This document shows positions 46,330 through 56,061 of a stretch of DNA of 64,000 nucleotides, piece by piece. The translations under genes were made by a program, and so were the position numbers. The stretch is taken from NCBI RefSeq assembly GCF_028890305.1, contig NZ_JARBXM010000001.1, positions 903,501 through 967,500 on the forward strand. The letters are read 5' to 3'. The stretch's first letter is position 1. Every line of letters starts with the position of its first letter. The notes under the pieces were generated by a model. The model was not told the origin of the DNA and did no database searches. It saw only the letters and a program-made list of their open reading frames with translations. Source of the DNA: Candidatus Methanosphaera massiliense. Its GTDB lineage: Archaea; Methanobacteriota; Methanobacteria; Methanobacteriales; Methanobacteriaceae.

Positions 46330-46676
46330 GTTTTAAGTAAACACTCTTCATCATTATCATTTTTTTAAGATTTTATTTTTTTTAATGTTATTTTTATATG
46401 ACATTTTTTCTATTTTTTTTATAATTCTAAATGTTGTTAAAATCCATTTAAATATTCTTTTTTTTTTAATATTCTGATTTCTATTTTTAATTGAAATATT
46501 TGCTATAGAATATAATAGTAAAATTTCAAGGATATTATTGGATAACATGTAGTGATTTGTTTTTTTTTTAACTTGAATAAAATTTTTTATGACATGATTT
46601 ACAAATAATTATATTAGAATTATTGTGTTAATTTTTCTATAAATTTTTTTTCAACACATTTAATTAGGGTTAAATA
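46330..46676. other. Intergenic region between ppsA and mfnA
   Basis: This 347-base region holds the ppsA terminator (a C/T-rich stretch ending in a T-run, 46343-46366) and a long AT-rich remainder with several T runs. No coding frame or promoter could be assigned with confidence. Confidence 0.5.
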
Positions 46677-47840
46677 ATGCATGATAAAGGAAGAAGTAAA
46701 GAAGATATTTTTAATGATTTAAATAAGTTTCATAGTATGGATATGTGCTATGATTCAGGTAAAATACTAGGTTCTATGTGTACTAAACCAGATCCTATTG
46801 CTGTGGAAGCTTATGAAATGTTTCTAGAAACTAATCTTGGTGATTCTGGATTGTTTAAGGGTACTAGTATGATGGAAGTTGATGTTATTAATTCATTAGG
46901 TAACTTGTTACACTTAGATAATCCTTATGGACATATTGTTACAGGTGGTACTGAGGCTAATATCATGGCTATGACTGTAGCTAAGTACTTATTTGAAGAG
47001 GAGCATACGGGTGTTCCTGAGTTAATTTTACCTAAGAGTGCTCATTTTTCTTTTAAAAAAGTTTTATCTATGTTATCCATCAAGCCTGTTTTTGTTCCAT
47101 TAAATGAGGAATATAAGATAGATGTTTCAAAGTTGGATGATCTGATTACAGAGAATACTATGGCAATAGTTGCTATTGCAGGTACGACTGAACTTGGACT
47201 GATTGATGATATTAAAAATATCTCTAAAATAGCATATTCAAATCAGGTATATCTACATGTAGACGCAGCTCTAGGTGGATTTATGATACCCTTTATAAAT
47301 ATGGACAGGGAGCCTAAAATAAACTTTGACTTTAAATGTAAAGGTGTATCTTCTATGACTATAGATCCACATAAAATGGGTCTTGCACCAGTACCAGCAG
47401 GTGGAATTATCTTTAGGAAAAAAGAATACCTGGAAAAACTAGCTGTTAAAACACCCTACCTTACTAGAGACCATCAGACAACATTAGTAGGTACTAGAAC
47501 TGGAGCTTCAACAGCAGCAACATGGGCGTTAATTAACTATTACGGAAAAGAAGGATACAAGAAAATAGTGGATAGTGTACTAGATTTAACAAAATATACG
47601 TATACTATACTTAAAGATATGAAACATGTTCATGTAGTACATAAACCAGAACTAAATCTATTATCATTTATATCTGACAATATGGAAGTGGATGTATTAC
47701 AGGAGAGATTGCTTGAGTATGGTTGGAGAGTGTCAGTATCAGAATATCCTCATGCAATAAGATTAGTATTAATGCCTCATATTAAGAAAGAACATATAAA
47801 TCAGTTTATTATAGATTTAAAAAATATATTGAATGAATAA
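46677..47840 (+). CDS. mfnA: L-tyrosine decarboxylase MfnA (methanofuran biosynthesis)
   Basis: MfnA is a PLP decarboxylase that forms tyramine for methanofuran; archaeal members can also decarboxylate aspartate. The 387-residue protein has the PLP lysine in SMTIDPHKMGLAPVPAGG near residue 235, VTGGTEANIMAM near residue 85 and HVDAALGGF near residue 198. The sequence starts MHDKGRSKEDIFNDL, close to known MfnA. It is convergent with the sulfur-carrier gene. The presence of a methanofuran gene matters because a methanol-dependent lifestyle would not need the CO2-reducing branch for methane. Confidence 0.92.
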   Translation: MHDKGRSKEDIFNDLNKFHSMDMCYDSGKILGSMCTKPDPIAVEAYEMFLETNLGDSGLFKGTSMMEVDVINSLGNLLHLDNPYGHIVTGGTEANIMAMTVAKYLFEEEHTGVPELILPKSAHFSFKKVLSMLSIKPVFVPLNEEYKIDVSKLDDLITENTMAIVAIAGTTELGLIDDIKNISKIAYSNQVYLHVDAALGGFMIPFINMDREPKINFDFKCKGVSSMTIDPHKMGLAPVPAGGIIFRKKEYLEKLAVKTPYLTRDHQTTLVGTRTGASTAATWALINYYGKEGYKKIVDSVLDLTKYTYTILKDMKHVHVVHKPELNLLSFISDNMEVDVLQERLLEYGWRVSVSEYPHAIRLVLMPHIKKEHINQFIIDLKNILNE

Positions 47841-47892
47841 ATATAAAAAAGTGAATCATATAAAATATGGGTGGTGAAGATAATTTATGGAT

Positions 47893-48093
47893 TTATCCAC
47901 CATAAATTACTTTTATAATTTCTAATTCATCATCATCTTTAACTATTTCGTCTTCAGTTACTGTATCACCATTTAATTTAACAACAACTGTTTCTATTGG
48001 AATTTCTTCTTGTTTTAGTATATCTTCAATTTTCGTGTTTTCGGATATGTCTATTTCTTTAACATTACTTTTATTAATCAGTTTTATACTCAT
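47893..48093 (-). CDS. Ubiquitin-like sulfur carrier protein (ThiS/MoaD/SAMP type)
   Basis: This 66-residue beta-grasp protein ends in GG (VIYGG), the C-terminus that is adenylated and thiocarboxylated for sulfur transfer. It includes the typical EEIPIETVVVKLNGDTV strand pattern. It starts six bases after the thiolase gene, whose last codons supply its ribosome site (GGAGAA), so the pair is an obvious unit for tRNA thiolation, as in TtuB-TtuA or Urm1-Ncs6. A further role in protein conjugation is possible but unproven. Confidence 0.9.
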   Translation of the reverse strand: MSIKLINKSNVKEIDISENTKIEDILKQEEIPIETVVVKLNGDTVTEDEIVKDDDELEIIKVIYGG

Positions 48094-48099
48094 GTTAAT

Positions 48100-49059
48100 C
48101 TATTCTCCTATTTTTTCATGTATTTGTTTTAAAAATTTACAGGATTTACATATTCTCTGGGAGGATGGTTCTCCACATATTTCACAGGTACTATTAGGTT
48201 TTCCAGGATGATTTTCAAGGTATTCCTCTCTTATTACTGGCCTGATTTTTTCAAATCCATTAAGAATAGAATACATTATTGTCGGATGTTTTATAGTAGT
48301 GCTTCTTAGGAAGTCACCTACCTCCATTCTAAAGGAGTCATGTGCATATGGACAGCCATCAAAGTGTACTTCAAAGCCACTTTCTAACACATATAATCCA
48401 ATCTCTTTTTCAGGTATTTTACGTAGTGGTTTTATTTTCTGGGTAAATCTTTCATCACTAGCCTGTGTTTTATAACCTATGCGTACCATGTTGTTTATGT
48501 TACCTTCAAGGTAGTTCATTAGTATACTTTGTGTTTCATCATCAAGGTTGTGACCAGTTGCTATTTTTGTAGCATTAACTTCCCGTGCTACCTGGTTAAA
48601 CACTTGTCTTCGGAATACTCCACAATATGTGCATGCATGTTGTGGATTTGGTTGATTTTTTTCTGCTTCCATTATCTTGTCTATTGTAAAACCATACTTA
48701 TCTTGGAAGGATATTATATGATGTTTTATATTTAGTTTTTCTGTAGTATCCTTTGCTATACGTATACCTTCTTCACGGTATCCAGCAATTCCTTCATCAA
48801 TAGTTATTGCTTCCAGTGCTATAATGTGTTTTTCTTTGAGTATGTTTAGTATTTTTAGCAGGGCTACACTATCTTTTCCACCAGATAGTCCTACCAGTAC
48901 TTTGTCACCCTTGGTGATGAGTTTTTGTTTTCTTATTGTTGTGAGTACTTGTTTTTCTATTGATTTTCTAAAGCAGCTACTACATAGTCTTTGTCCATTA
49001 TATTTTCTATGGATTATTGGCTTGTTTCTTCCACATTGTGTACATAGCTTTTCTGTCAA
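48100..49059 (-). CDS. Ncs6/TtuA-like tRNA thiolation enzyme, paralog 2 (TTG start)
   Basis: This PP-loop enzyme has both zinc ribbons of the TtuA/Ncs6 type: CTQCG and CSSC at the N-terminus and CEICG and CKSC at the C-terminus. SGGKDS lies near residue 59 and the catalytic CTYCGVFRR near residue 139, with GHNLDDE after it. With an adjacent ubiquitin-like carrier it probably makes 2-thiouridine in tRNA. The start is TTG at 49059, seven bases after GGGAG; an in-frame TTG at 49065 is too close to that site. The length is about 319 aa. Confidence 0.88.
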   Translation of the reverse strand: MTEKLCTQCGRNKPIIHRKYNGQRLCSSCFRKSIEKQVLTTIRKQKLITKGDKVLVGLSGGKDSVALLKILNILKEKHIIALEAITIDEGIAGYREEGIRIAKDTTEKLNIKHHIISFQDKYGFTIDKIMEAEKNQPNPQHACTYCGVFRRQVFNQVAREVNATKIATGHNLDDETQSILMNYLEGNINNMVRIGYKTQASDERFTQKIKPLRKIPEKEIGLYVLESGFEVHFDGCPYAHDSFRMEVGDFLRSTTIKHPTIMYSILNGFEKIRPVIREEYLENHPGKPNSTCEICGEPSSQRICKSCKFLKQIHEKIGE

Positions 49060-49243
49060 TTTCAATCTCCCTTATATTTATTTGAATATAATCTTGTAAT
49101 CAGAATAAAAAAATTTGTAATTTAATTTTTTTGGTGTGTGCTTCTTATTAATATTATATTTTTTTAATTCTTTTTATTTATTATCCATGGGTATTTTTAG
49201 TAGAATTAGTTGGTTATTGTTAATTAGTATATGGGGTGATAGA

Positions 49244-49251
49244 GGGGGGGG
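49244..49251 (-). terminator. C8 tract after the DHPS-like gene
   Basis: Eight G residues on the plus strand read as C8 within CACTCCCCCCCCTCTATCA on the minus strand, 18 bases after the stop codon. The U-run is weak here, so it is the least typical member of the series. Confidence 0.4.
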
Positions 49252-49269
49252 AGTGTGATAATATGTACA

Positions 49270-50856
49270 CTAGAATATTGGGAAGTCCTGTACATATTTT
49301 TTGTTTAATTTGAGTGCTATTTCTGCTTTTTCCAGTTCCATTCCCAGATATGCTGCATGTTCCATTCTACTTATAAGATCTCTTCTTAGTATTTCTTCAT
49401 AAATTGCACGTGCTGTTGTTGCTGTTATCACAGCTGTTTTCTCATAATTTTGATATAATACTGCCTTGATTAAATTATCTTTAACAATAATTTTAAAGCT
49501 ACCTTTTGTGTCAGGTATGAATTTTCCATCAGCTACTGCTTTGATTTCTGGAATGTCCTTAGTATCTATTTGAATATCATCCTTCTCGTACTCATCTTTT
49601 AGTTCTATAAGATTAATTCCGAGATTCTTTGGAATGGTATTTCTTATATTAGCTATGAACATCATATTTGATGCTGTTTTAAGTTCTTTTATACTGTTTT
49701 TTGTTTTCAAACTAGCTTCTGGAGTAAATAGTATATTTGCACCTATTTCCATTCCAATTCCACTAAGAACTGCATTAACACCATTACTATCTGCATCAAG
49801 TAGTTCTGATACATTGCCCACTCCGAAAAATAATGGTTTTGTAGGATTACGCTGTCTGTATAATGAACATGCAATAATAGAATCTGTTAATGAAAAACTA
49901 TTTATCGGGTCAAGTAATGGGTCGGCTATTGTCTGAATATTTCCACATAACTTGTCAAGTTTTTCTAGTGATTTTACTCTGTCTATCGGAATCTTAGGGA
50001 TATAATTTTTAGAGTAATTTGTCGGTAATATTACACAGCTAGCATCATAATCTCTGATGTCATCAAGTACCTTACTATAATTTCCATGATCTAAGCTAAG
50101 TACCAGGTCACATCCTGCATTTAATCCACTTTTTATTTCATCAGGATTTAATGTATCAATACTTACCGGCACATCATAGTTATCTTTAATAAGTTTCACC
50201 ATTTCATATGCCTTGTCAGGGTCATTTTCACCTGCATGCATTCCAATATCCACCATATCTGCACCAGATTCTATGTAGTATCCTACTCTCTCTATTAGTC
50301 TATCCTCTGTTAGTGATGGTGCATTTGCAATTTCTCCAAGAATTCTCATTGGAAAATCGGGTCCTAGTGGACAATCTTTTATTAATATGTTTGATTTTTT
50401 TTCTAGTAGTTGGTTTATTTTTTCACTACCTTGCTGGTAGTTATTGATTATCTGCATTGCTTCCTGATATTGTTTGTCTCTTATAAGTATATTTGCAGGA
50501 CGTGATGTGGATAATTTCATTGTATTTACAATGTCTAATGTTAGGTTAATATCGGCAGCATTTGTTGGTCCTTTATAGGAGGGTATGTTTAATTTTTCTT
50601 GTATTTCTGTTGTGTCCTGTTTCATGAGACCGGGTGTAATAATCATGTCAATATTATCTACAGGGGAGGTATTATCTGTGTTGATTGATTCAATGATATT
50701 TTTTTGTTTCATATAATATATTATCAGTTTTGGTGTTATGAATGCTGCAATGGGTATAGGCATTACTTTCAGGTATAGTTCATGGTCTTTGTAATTCTTT
50801 ATTTTTTCTTTTATAATTGGTTCCGCTAGTTGTCCTGTTATTATTAATATTTTCAG
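49270..50856 (-). CDS. Dihydropteroate synthase-related protein, probable CTG start
   Basis: This belongs to the archaeal DHPS-related family linked to methanopterin synthesis (TIGR00284 type). The pterin-binding barrel includes GADMVDIGMHAGENDPDK near residue 200, then SIDTLNPDE and FGVGNVSELLDADSNG. From the first ATG (50763) the frame gives 497 aa and lacks the family's N-terminal strand. Upstream the frame stays open and reads KILIITGQLAEPIIKE, matching the expected start, with no ATG, GTG or TTG. The codon eight bases after AGGAGG (50865-50870) is CTG at 50856, giving 528 aa. The start codon is therefore an inference. Confidence 0.82.
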   Translation of the reverse strand: MKILIITGQLAEPIIKEKIKNYKDHELYLKVMPIPIAAFITPKLIIYYMKQKNIIESINTDNTSPVDNIDMIITPGLMKQDTTEIQEKLNIPSYKGPTNAADINLTLDIVNTMKLSTSRPANILIRDKQYQEAMQIINNYQQGSEKINQLLEKKSNILIKDCPLGPDFPMRILGEIANAPSLTEDRLIERVGYYIESGADMVDIGMHAGENDPDKAYEMVKLIKDNYDVPVSIDTLNPDEIKSGLNAGCDLVLSLDHGNYSKVLDDIRDYDASCVILPTNYSKNYIPKIPIDRVKSLEKLDKLCGNIQTIADPLLDPINSFSLTDSIIACSLYRQRNPTKPLFFGVGNVSELLDADSNGVNAVLSGIGMEIGANILFTPEASLKTKNSIKELKTASNMMFIANIRNTIPKNLGINLIELKDEYEKDDIQIDTKDIPEIKAVADGKFIPDTKGSFKIIVKDNLIKAVLYQNYEKTAVITATTARAIYEEILRRDLISRMEHAAYLGMELEKAEIALKLNKKYVQDFPIF

Positions 50857-51124
50857 TTTTACTTCCTCCTATTATTCCATTATAAATAAGTATTCCTGTT
50901 TTTTAGATATCCAATTTACTTATTAATATTATGTATTTTTTAATGGTTATAATTAATATACCACAATTATAAATATAATAAAAAATATAATGATAAAACA
51001 TGATTAATTATAGTCTAGATATTTGTAGTATTTTATTTTCAAAAAACATATATCTACGATGTAACTATTTTTATTCAAGAGACATAATATAAAAATTATG
51101 AGATGATTTGGAGGAATATTCTCA

Positions 51125-51667
51125 ATGATTGAAATAAGATTTCATGGACGTGGGGGTCAGGGAGCTGTAACAGCAGCAGAAATCCTGGCAAAAGCAGTAT
51201 TTGAGGAAGATAAATATACTCAAGCATTCCCATCATTTGGTGTAGAGAGAAGAGGCGCACCAGTAACTGCATTCGCAAGAATCAGTGACAAACCAATAAG
51301 AAGAAGATATCAAATTTATGAACCAAAATATGTAGTTGTTCTTGATGAAACTTTAGCAAATGTTGTTGATCTTACATCAGGATTAAAAGATGATGGTTCA
51401 GTATTAGTTAATACAGAAAGGGATAGTATACCTTCCTTAGATGAAAAAAATATAGATACACACTTAGTTGATGCAACAGGAGTCGCATTAGATATAATCG
51501 GAAGAAACATAGTAAACACAACAATGTTAGGATTCCTATCAGCTAAAACAAACATAGTAAAAATAGATTCTCTATTAGACACAATTAAAGATACATTTAG
51601 TGGAAAAGTAGCAAAAACAAACGTGGAAGCTACAGAATTTATCTACAATAAATATGTTAACGAATAA
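51125..51667 (+). CDS. porC: Pyruvate:ferredoxin oxidoreductase gamma subunit PorC
   Basis: PorC is the gamma subunit of the four-subunit enzyme joining acetyl-CoA and CO2 to pyruvate. The 180-residue protein shows the N-terminal [19 protein letters not shown] and [15 protein letters not shown] of the family. It opens porCDAB. GGAGG stands nine bases before the ATG. Confidence 0.95.
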
Positions 51668-51680
51668 TTAAGGAGAATGG

Positions 51681-51932
51681 GTGAATATTATGGAATCAGT
51701 AGGAGCAGCTGTAAAAGAGCCTGGAAGTACCAGGAAAAACAAAACTGGAAGTTGGAGGACATTCAAACCAGTTGCAGATAAAGATAAATGTGTAAGCTGT
51801 GGTATCTGTTATTTATTCTGTCCAGATGGATGTATTGATTTAGAATATAATCCTAACTATGATTACTGTAAAGGTTGTGGAATCTGTGCAGAAGAATGTC
51901 CAGTAAATGCAATAAAAATGGAGAGAGAATAG
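51681..51932 (+). CDS. porD: Pyruvate:ferredoxin oxidoreductase delta (ferredoxin) subunit PorD
   Basis: PorD is a two-[4Fe-4S] ferredoxin-like subunit. The cluster motifs are [11 protein letters not shown] and [11 protein letters not shown], each followed by proline. The N-terminal [20 protein letters not shown] is typical. The start is uncertain: GTG at 51681 follows AAGGAG by five bases, whereas ATG at 51690 follows GGGTGAA; they differ by three residues. It begins 13 bases after porC. Confidence 0.94.
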   Translation: MNIMESVGAAVKEPGSTRKNKTGSWRTFKPVADKDKCVSCGICYLFCPDGCIDLEYNPNYDYCKGCGICAEECPVNAIKMERE

Positions 51933-51933
51933 T

Positions 51934-53073
51934 ATGGTTGTAAAAGTTATATCATCTGCAGAAGCAATAGCTGAAGCAGTAAAAAGAGCAAGACCAAGTG
52001 TTATACCAGTATACCCAATTACACCACAAACTGTAATCTCTGAAAGATTAGCAGATTATGTTGCAGATGGAGATTTAGATGCTCATTATATAAGAGTAGA
52101 ATCCGAACACAGTGCAATGAGTGCTTCTATAGGAGCAGCAGGTACAGGTGTAAGAGTATTTACAGCAACATCAAGTCAAGGTTTAGCATACATGCATGAA
52201 CCAGTATTTGCTGCAGCAGGTATGAGAGTACCTATAGTAATGGCAAACGCAAACCGCGCATTATCTGCACCAATTAACATATGGAACGATCAACAAGATT
52301 CAATCTCAGAAAGAGATTCTGGATGGATACAAATATATGCAGAAACAGCACAAGAAGCATTTGATACCATATTACAAGCATACAAAATTGCAGAAAATCC
52401 TGACGTATCAGTACCAGTAATGGTATGTGTAGATGGATTTATATTAACACACACAGTAGAGCCAGTAGACTTACTTTCACAAGAAGATGTAGACACTTTC
52501 TTACCTAAATATCAAAGAGGACACTCATACTTAGATCCTGAAGATCCTATGAGTATTGGTACATTAGCAGATTCAGATTACTATCTTGAAATTAGACATG
52601 ATTTAGAAGTAGCAATTGAAAATTCAAAAGCAGTAATTGAAGAAGTAGGCAAAGAATTCGGAGAAAAATTCGGAAGATCATACGGTTTAATAGAAGAATA
52701 CAAATCCGAAGATGCAGACATTATAATACTAGCAATGGGTTCAATTTGTGGAACAATAAAAGATGTAATTGATGAACAAAGAGAACAAGGTAAAAAAATT
52801 GGACTAGTAAGAGTAAGGTCATACAGACCATTCCCAAAAGAAGCTCTTAAAGCAGCAGTTAAAGATGCTAAATTAGCAGTTCTTGATAAAAACATATCCT
52901 TCTCATCTGGTGGAGCATTATACTTAGATTCATGCTCAGCATTAGATAATGAAATATATGGATTTATCGTAGGATTAGGTGGACGTGACATTACTCCATC
53001 AGACATAGAAGAAATCATTGAAAAAACCGAAAATCCAACTAAAAAAGTAGAATGGATAGGATTAAGGGAGTAG
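51934..53073 (+). CDS. porA: Pyruvate:ferredoxin oxidoreductase alpha subunit PorA
   Basis: PorA forms, with PorB, the thiamine-diphosphate active site. The 379-residue protein contains [16 protein letters not shown] near residue 26, [15 protein letters not shown] near residue 53 and the [11 protein letters not shown] loop. It starts one base after porD, with GGAGAGAA overlapping the porD end. Confidence 0.95.
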   Translation: MVVKVISSAEAIAEAVKRARPSVIPVYPITPQTVISERLADYVADGDLDAHYIRVESEHSAMSASIGAAGTGVRVFTATSSQGLAYMHEPVFAAAGMRVPIVMANANRALSAPINIWNDQQDSISERDSGWIQIYAETAQEAFDTILQAYKIAENPDVSVPVMVCVDGFILTHTVEPVDLLSQEDVDTFLPKYQRGHSYLDPEDPMSIGTLADSDYYLEIRHDLEVAIENSKAVIEEVGKEFGEKFGRSYGLIEEYKSEDADIIILAMGSICGTIKDVIDEQREQGKKIGLVRVRSYRPFPKEALKAAVKDAKLAVLDKNISFSSGGALYLDSCSALDNEIYGFIVGLGGRDITPSDIEEIIEKTENPTKKVEWIGLRE

Positions 53074-53079
53074 ATTAAG

Positions 53080-53952
53080 ATGGATATTGACGAAAGAGAA
53101 TATTTAGCATCTGGACACAGAGCATGTGCAGGATGTGGTGCTACAATAGCTGTAAGATTAGCTTTAAAAGCATTAGGACCTAATACAGTTGCAGTATCAG
53201 CAACTGGATGTCTTGAAGTAGTTACATCACCTTATCCAGAAACTTCCTGGAACATACCATGGGTACATGTAGCATTCGAGAACGCTTCAGCAGTAGCAAG
53301 TGGTGTAGAAGAAGCACTTAAAGCACAAGGAAAAGAAGATACAAACGTCGTAGTATTCGGTGGAGATGGTGGTACAACAGATATTGGATTACAATCATTA
53401 TCTGGTGCAATGGAAAGACAACAAAACATAATTTATATTTGTTATGATAACGAAGCTTATATGAACACAGGTATTCAGAGAAGTAGTTCAACACCATTTG
53501 GTGCAAGTACAACAACTTCCCCTGCAGGTAAAAAAAGTTTCGGTGAAGATAAACCTAAGAAAAACATGGCAATGATTATGGCAGCACATGGAATTCCATA
53601 CGTAGCAACAGCATGTGTATCCCATCCATATGATTTAATGAACAAAGTTAAAAAAGCAGCTGAAACTAAAGGACCAGCATATATACATGTGTTACAACCA
53701 TGTGCAACAGGTTGGGGTTACGCTCCTAATAAAACAATTGAATTAGGAAAACTCGCAGTAGACACATACTCATGGATACTCTACGAAATTGAAAACGGTG
53801 AATTAAATATCACTGTAAAACCTGATAAGAAATTACCAGTAATTGACTACTTAAAAGTTCAGAAACGTTTCAAACACTTAGACGAAGCACATGTAAAAAT
53901 GATTCAGGAACTTGTAGATCAACAAGCTAAAGAGTTAGGTTTAACGGAATAA
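53080..53952 (+). CDS. porB: Pyruvate:ferredoxin oxidoreductase beta subunit PorB
   Basis: PorB binds thiamine diphosphate and a [4Fe-4S] cluster. The 290-residue protein begins with the cysteine motif [20 protein letters not shown] and has [17 protein letters not shown] near residue 87, [14 protein letters not shown] near residue 124 and a late CATGWGY cysteine. It is the last por gene here: the porE and porF ferredoxin genes known in Methanothermobacter do not follow. Confidence 0.95.
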   Translation: MDIDEREYLASGHRACAGCGATIAVRLALKALGPNTVAVSATGCLEVVTSPYPETSWNIPWVHVAFENASAVASGVEEALKAQGKEDTNVVVFGGDGGTTDIGLQSLSGAMERQQNIIYICYDNEAYMNTGIQRSSSTPFGASTTTSPAGKKSFGEDKPKKNMAMIMAAHGIPYVATACVSHPYDLMNKVKKAAETKGPAYIHVLQPCATGWGYAPNKTIELGKLAVDTYSWILYEIENGELNITVKPDKKLPVIDYLKVQKRFKHLDEAHVKMIQELVDQQAKELGLTE

Positions 53953-53967
53953 ATTATATTATATAAT

Positions 53968-53981
53968 TTTTCCTCTTTTTC
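53968..53981 (+). terminator. C/T-rich terminator of porCDAB
   Basis: TTTTTCCTCTTTTT lies 16 bases after the porB stop codon, a plus-strand example of the recurrent signal. Confidence 0.55.
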
Positions 53982-54146
53982 ATCTTATTTTAAGCTCCCA
54001 AGCATAACATTACTTTTTTGTTTAGACATTACTTTTTTGATTTATTTTAATAATGAACTATTATTATCTAAAATATAATTATAATTATTAGTATTGACAT
54101 ATTCTTTAATAGTAAACATTTATTTTTTGAATAATAGGATGATAAC

Positions 54147-54989
54147 ATGATAACACAAGAACAAGTAGCAGATGCAGTATGTGAAATATATAAGAAAGCT
54201 GTGATTATTTTACCAACAGACATAAAAGAAGCATTGGAAAATGCTTATGAAAATGAAGAAAGTGATATAGCACGTTTAAATATAAAATCTATACTAGATA
54301 ATATAGCAATAGCAGAGGAAAAAAGTATTCCTATGTGTCAAGACACAGGATTACCAATAATATTTGTAAAATTAGGAAAGGTTGACGTTGAAAATTTACA
54401 GGAAGGAATAATAGACGGAGTAAAAAAAGCCACAGAAACAGTACCACTAAGAACAAATGTTGTTGACCCGTTAACTAGAAAAAATTCAGGAAACAACATA
54501 GGAAATGGAATACCTCAAATAAACGTAGAGCTATCAGATAAACCAGAACTGGAATTAACAGTATTTCCAAAAGGTTTTGGTTCAGAAAACAATAACAAAC
54601 TAGCAATGCTACTACCTGGAGAAGGACTTGATGGAATTAAACAATTCTTTGAAGAATCAATAAAAGCTGCAGGAGGAAAACCATGTCCACCATCAGTAAT
54701 AGGAGTAGGAATAGGTGGATCATCAGACATGGTAATGAAACTAGCAAAAAAAGCACTACTAAGACCAATAAATGAACATAATGAAGATCCAAGATTAGCA
54801 CAGTTAGAAGATGACTTACTAGATATAGCTAATGCTACAGGAATAGGACCTATGGGTTTAGGTGGAAAAACCACAACACTAGGTGTAAATGTAGAAATGG
54901 CTGATACTCATACTGCAGGTCTTCCAGTAGGTATATGTGTACAATGCTGGGCTGCTAGACATGCTTCAATAACCTTAAAAGATGAATAA
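54147..54989 (+). CDS. Fumarate hydratase class I alpha subunit
   Basis: This is the N-terminal (alpha) half of the two-subunit Fe-S fumarase. The 280-residue protein has cluster cysteines in [13 protein letters not shown] near residue 62, a conserved [19 protein letters not shown] near residue 174 and [12 protein letters not shown] near the end. It also resembles the alpha subunit of L(+)-tartrate dehydratase, but position next to por and the presence of only this half support fumarase in the incomplete reductive citrate branch. The beta subunit gene is not in the window. Confidence 0.9.
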   Translation: MITQEQVADAVCEIYKKAVIILPTDIKEALENAYENEESDIARLNIKSILDNIAIAEEKSIPMCQDTGLPIIFVKLGKVDVENLQEGIIDGVKKATETVPLRTNVVDPLTRKNSGNNIGNGIPQINVELSDKPELELTVFPKGFGSENNNKLAMLLPGEGLDGIKQFFEESIKAAGGKPCPPSVIGVGIGGSSDMVMKLAKKALLRPINEHNEDPRLAQLEDDLLDIANATGIGPMGLGGKTTTLGVNVEMADTHTAGLPVGICVQCWAARHASITLKDE

Positions 54990-55357
54990 AACATTAATAT
55001 CATCTTACAATTCTTATCTTTTTTTAACAAAATTAATTTAGAATAATATAATTACTTATTTAAAATTTTGAAAACTGATTGTATAAAAAATAGAAATTAC
55101 TATAGCTATTAGTTTTCGGGTAATAAATTCTTTAAAAAAAAATAAATCAGAGGGGGTTATTAGTCATATTCCCTAAGGGGTGATGGCTCACACTACCTAA
55201 ATAATAGGGGGAACTATTATTTATTTTATTATATTTTTTTACGACTTTTTCTAATGACTAAGGGATTATAAATTTTATAACTTTATAGGGAATTATCTTT
55301 TTATTTACTTAATTTTGTTTTATTCTATTTTTTGGGAATATGACTTAAATGGGGATT
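54990..55357. other. Convergent gap with a nested inverted-repeat element
   Basis: This 368-base gap between fumarase and phoU has an AT-rich left third and a structured right part (55150-55350) with long-range and local inverted repeats, described separately. No protein gene was seen. Confidence 0.65.
55151..55346. repeat. Nested inverted-repeat element, candidate structured RNA
   Basis: AGTCATATTCCC (55162-55173) pairs perfectly with GGGAATATGACT (55334-55345). Inside, TTAGTCAT (55160-55167) also matches ATGACTAA (55254-55261), and AAATAATAG with CTATTATTT (55199-55222) makes a perfect 9-bp hairpin with a six-base loop. The G-rich patches AGGGGG, AAGGGG and AGGGGG are unusual in this sequence. 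Strand and function are unknown. Confidence 0.5.
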
Positions 55358-56011
55358 TTATTCGGTTTCGTATTTGTTCATTAACAATACTTTTGCACCG
55401 ATACTTTCTGATCTGTCAGCTATTCTTTCCAGGTATCTTGATGTTAATATGAATGGTACTAAAACATCTATTGTATCGGTGTTTTCTTTCATAGTTTTTG
55501 TGATGGTAAGTAAAAATTCATCGAATAAATCGTCTACAACATCATCATCTTCTTCCAGCTCAGCAGCTTCTTCAGAATTTCTTGTTAAGAATGATCTGAT
55601 ACTTCTTTTAAGCATACTTCCTGTTTCTGCAGCCATTTTGTTCATGGATTCTAACGGTTTTTCAGGAATTTCATCTACTTTTAAGTCTGATGCAATTCTT
55701 GCAATATCTATTGATAATTTGCTGATTCTTTTTAAGTGAGAAGATATCTTTATAGAACTTTCAATGAATCTTAAATCATTAGCTACAGGTTGTTCCATAG
55801 CTAATAATTTTAAACACATTTGTTCAACTTCTTGACTTTTTTCTGTGATTTCTTTTGTGTTTTCTTCTATTTTCTGATATTTTTCATCAGAATAGTTGTT
55901 AAATAAGTCTATAGCTCCTTCATAATTTGATATAGTTAAATTACTTAGTTCTTCTATAGAGTCTTCTAGTCTTCGGATTTGTTTTCTAAATTTTCTTCTA
56001 TATTCTGGCAT
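55358..56011 (-). CDS. phoU: PhoU-type phosphate uptake regulator
   Basis: PhoU modulates the Pst transporter according to phosphate status. The 217-residue protein is all-helical with two PhoU repeats; SSIKISSHLKRISKLSIDIAR and TSRYLERIADRSESIG are the metal-binding repeat cores. The ATG at 56011 behind GAGATGTGA is preferred over a GTG at 56020. It is the last gene of pstSCAB-phoU, 50 bases after pstB. Confidence 0.9.
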   Translation of the reverse strand: MPEYRRKFRKQIRRLEDSIEELSNLTISNYEGAIDLFNNYSDEKYQKIEENTKEITEKSQEVEQMCLKLLAMEQPVANDLRFIESSIKISSHLKRISKLSIDIARIASDLKVDEIPEKPLESMNKMAAETGSMLKRSIRSFLTRNSEEAAELEEDDDVVDDLFDEFLLTITKTMKENTDTIDVLVPFILTSRYLERIADRSESIGAKVLLMNKYETE

Positions 56012-56061
56012 TTTATTCACATCTCTTTATCGTGTATTTAAATAATATCTATCCATCTGTT

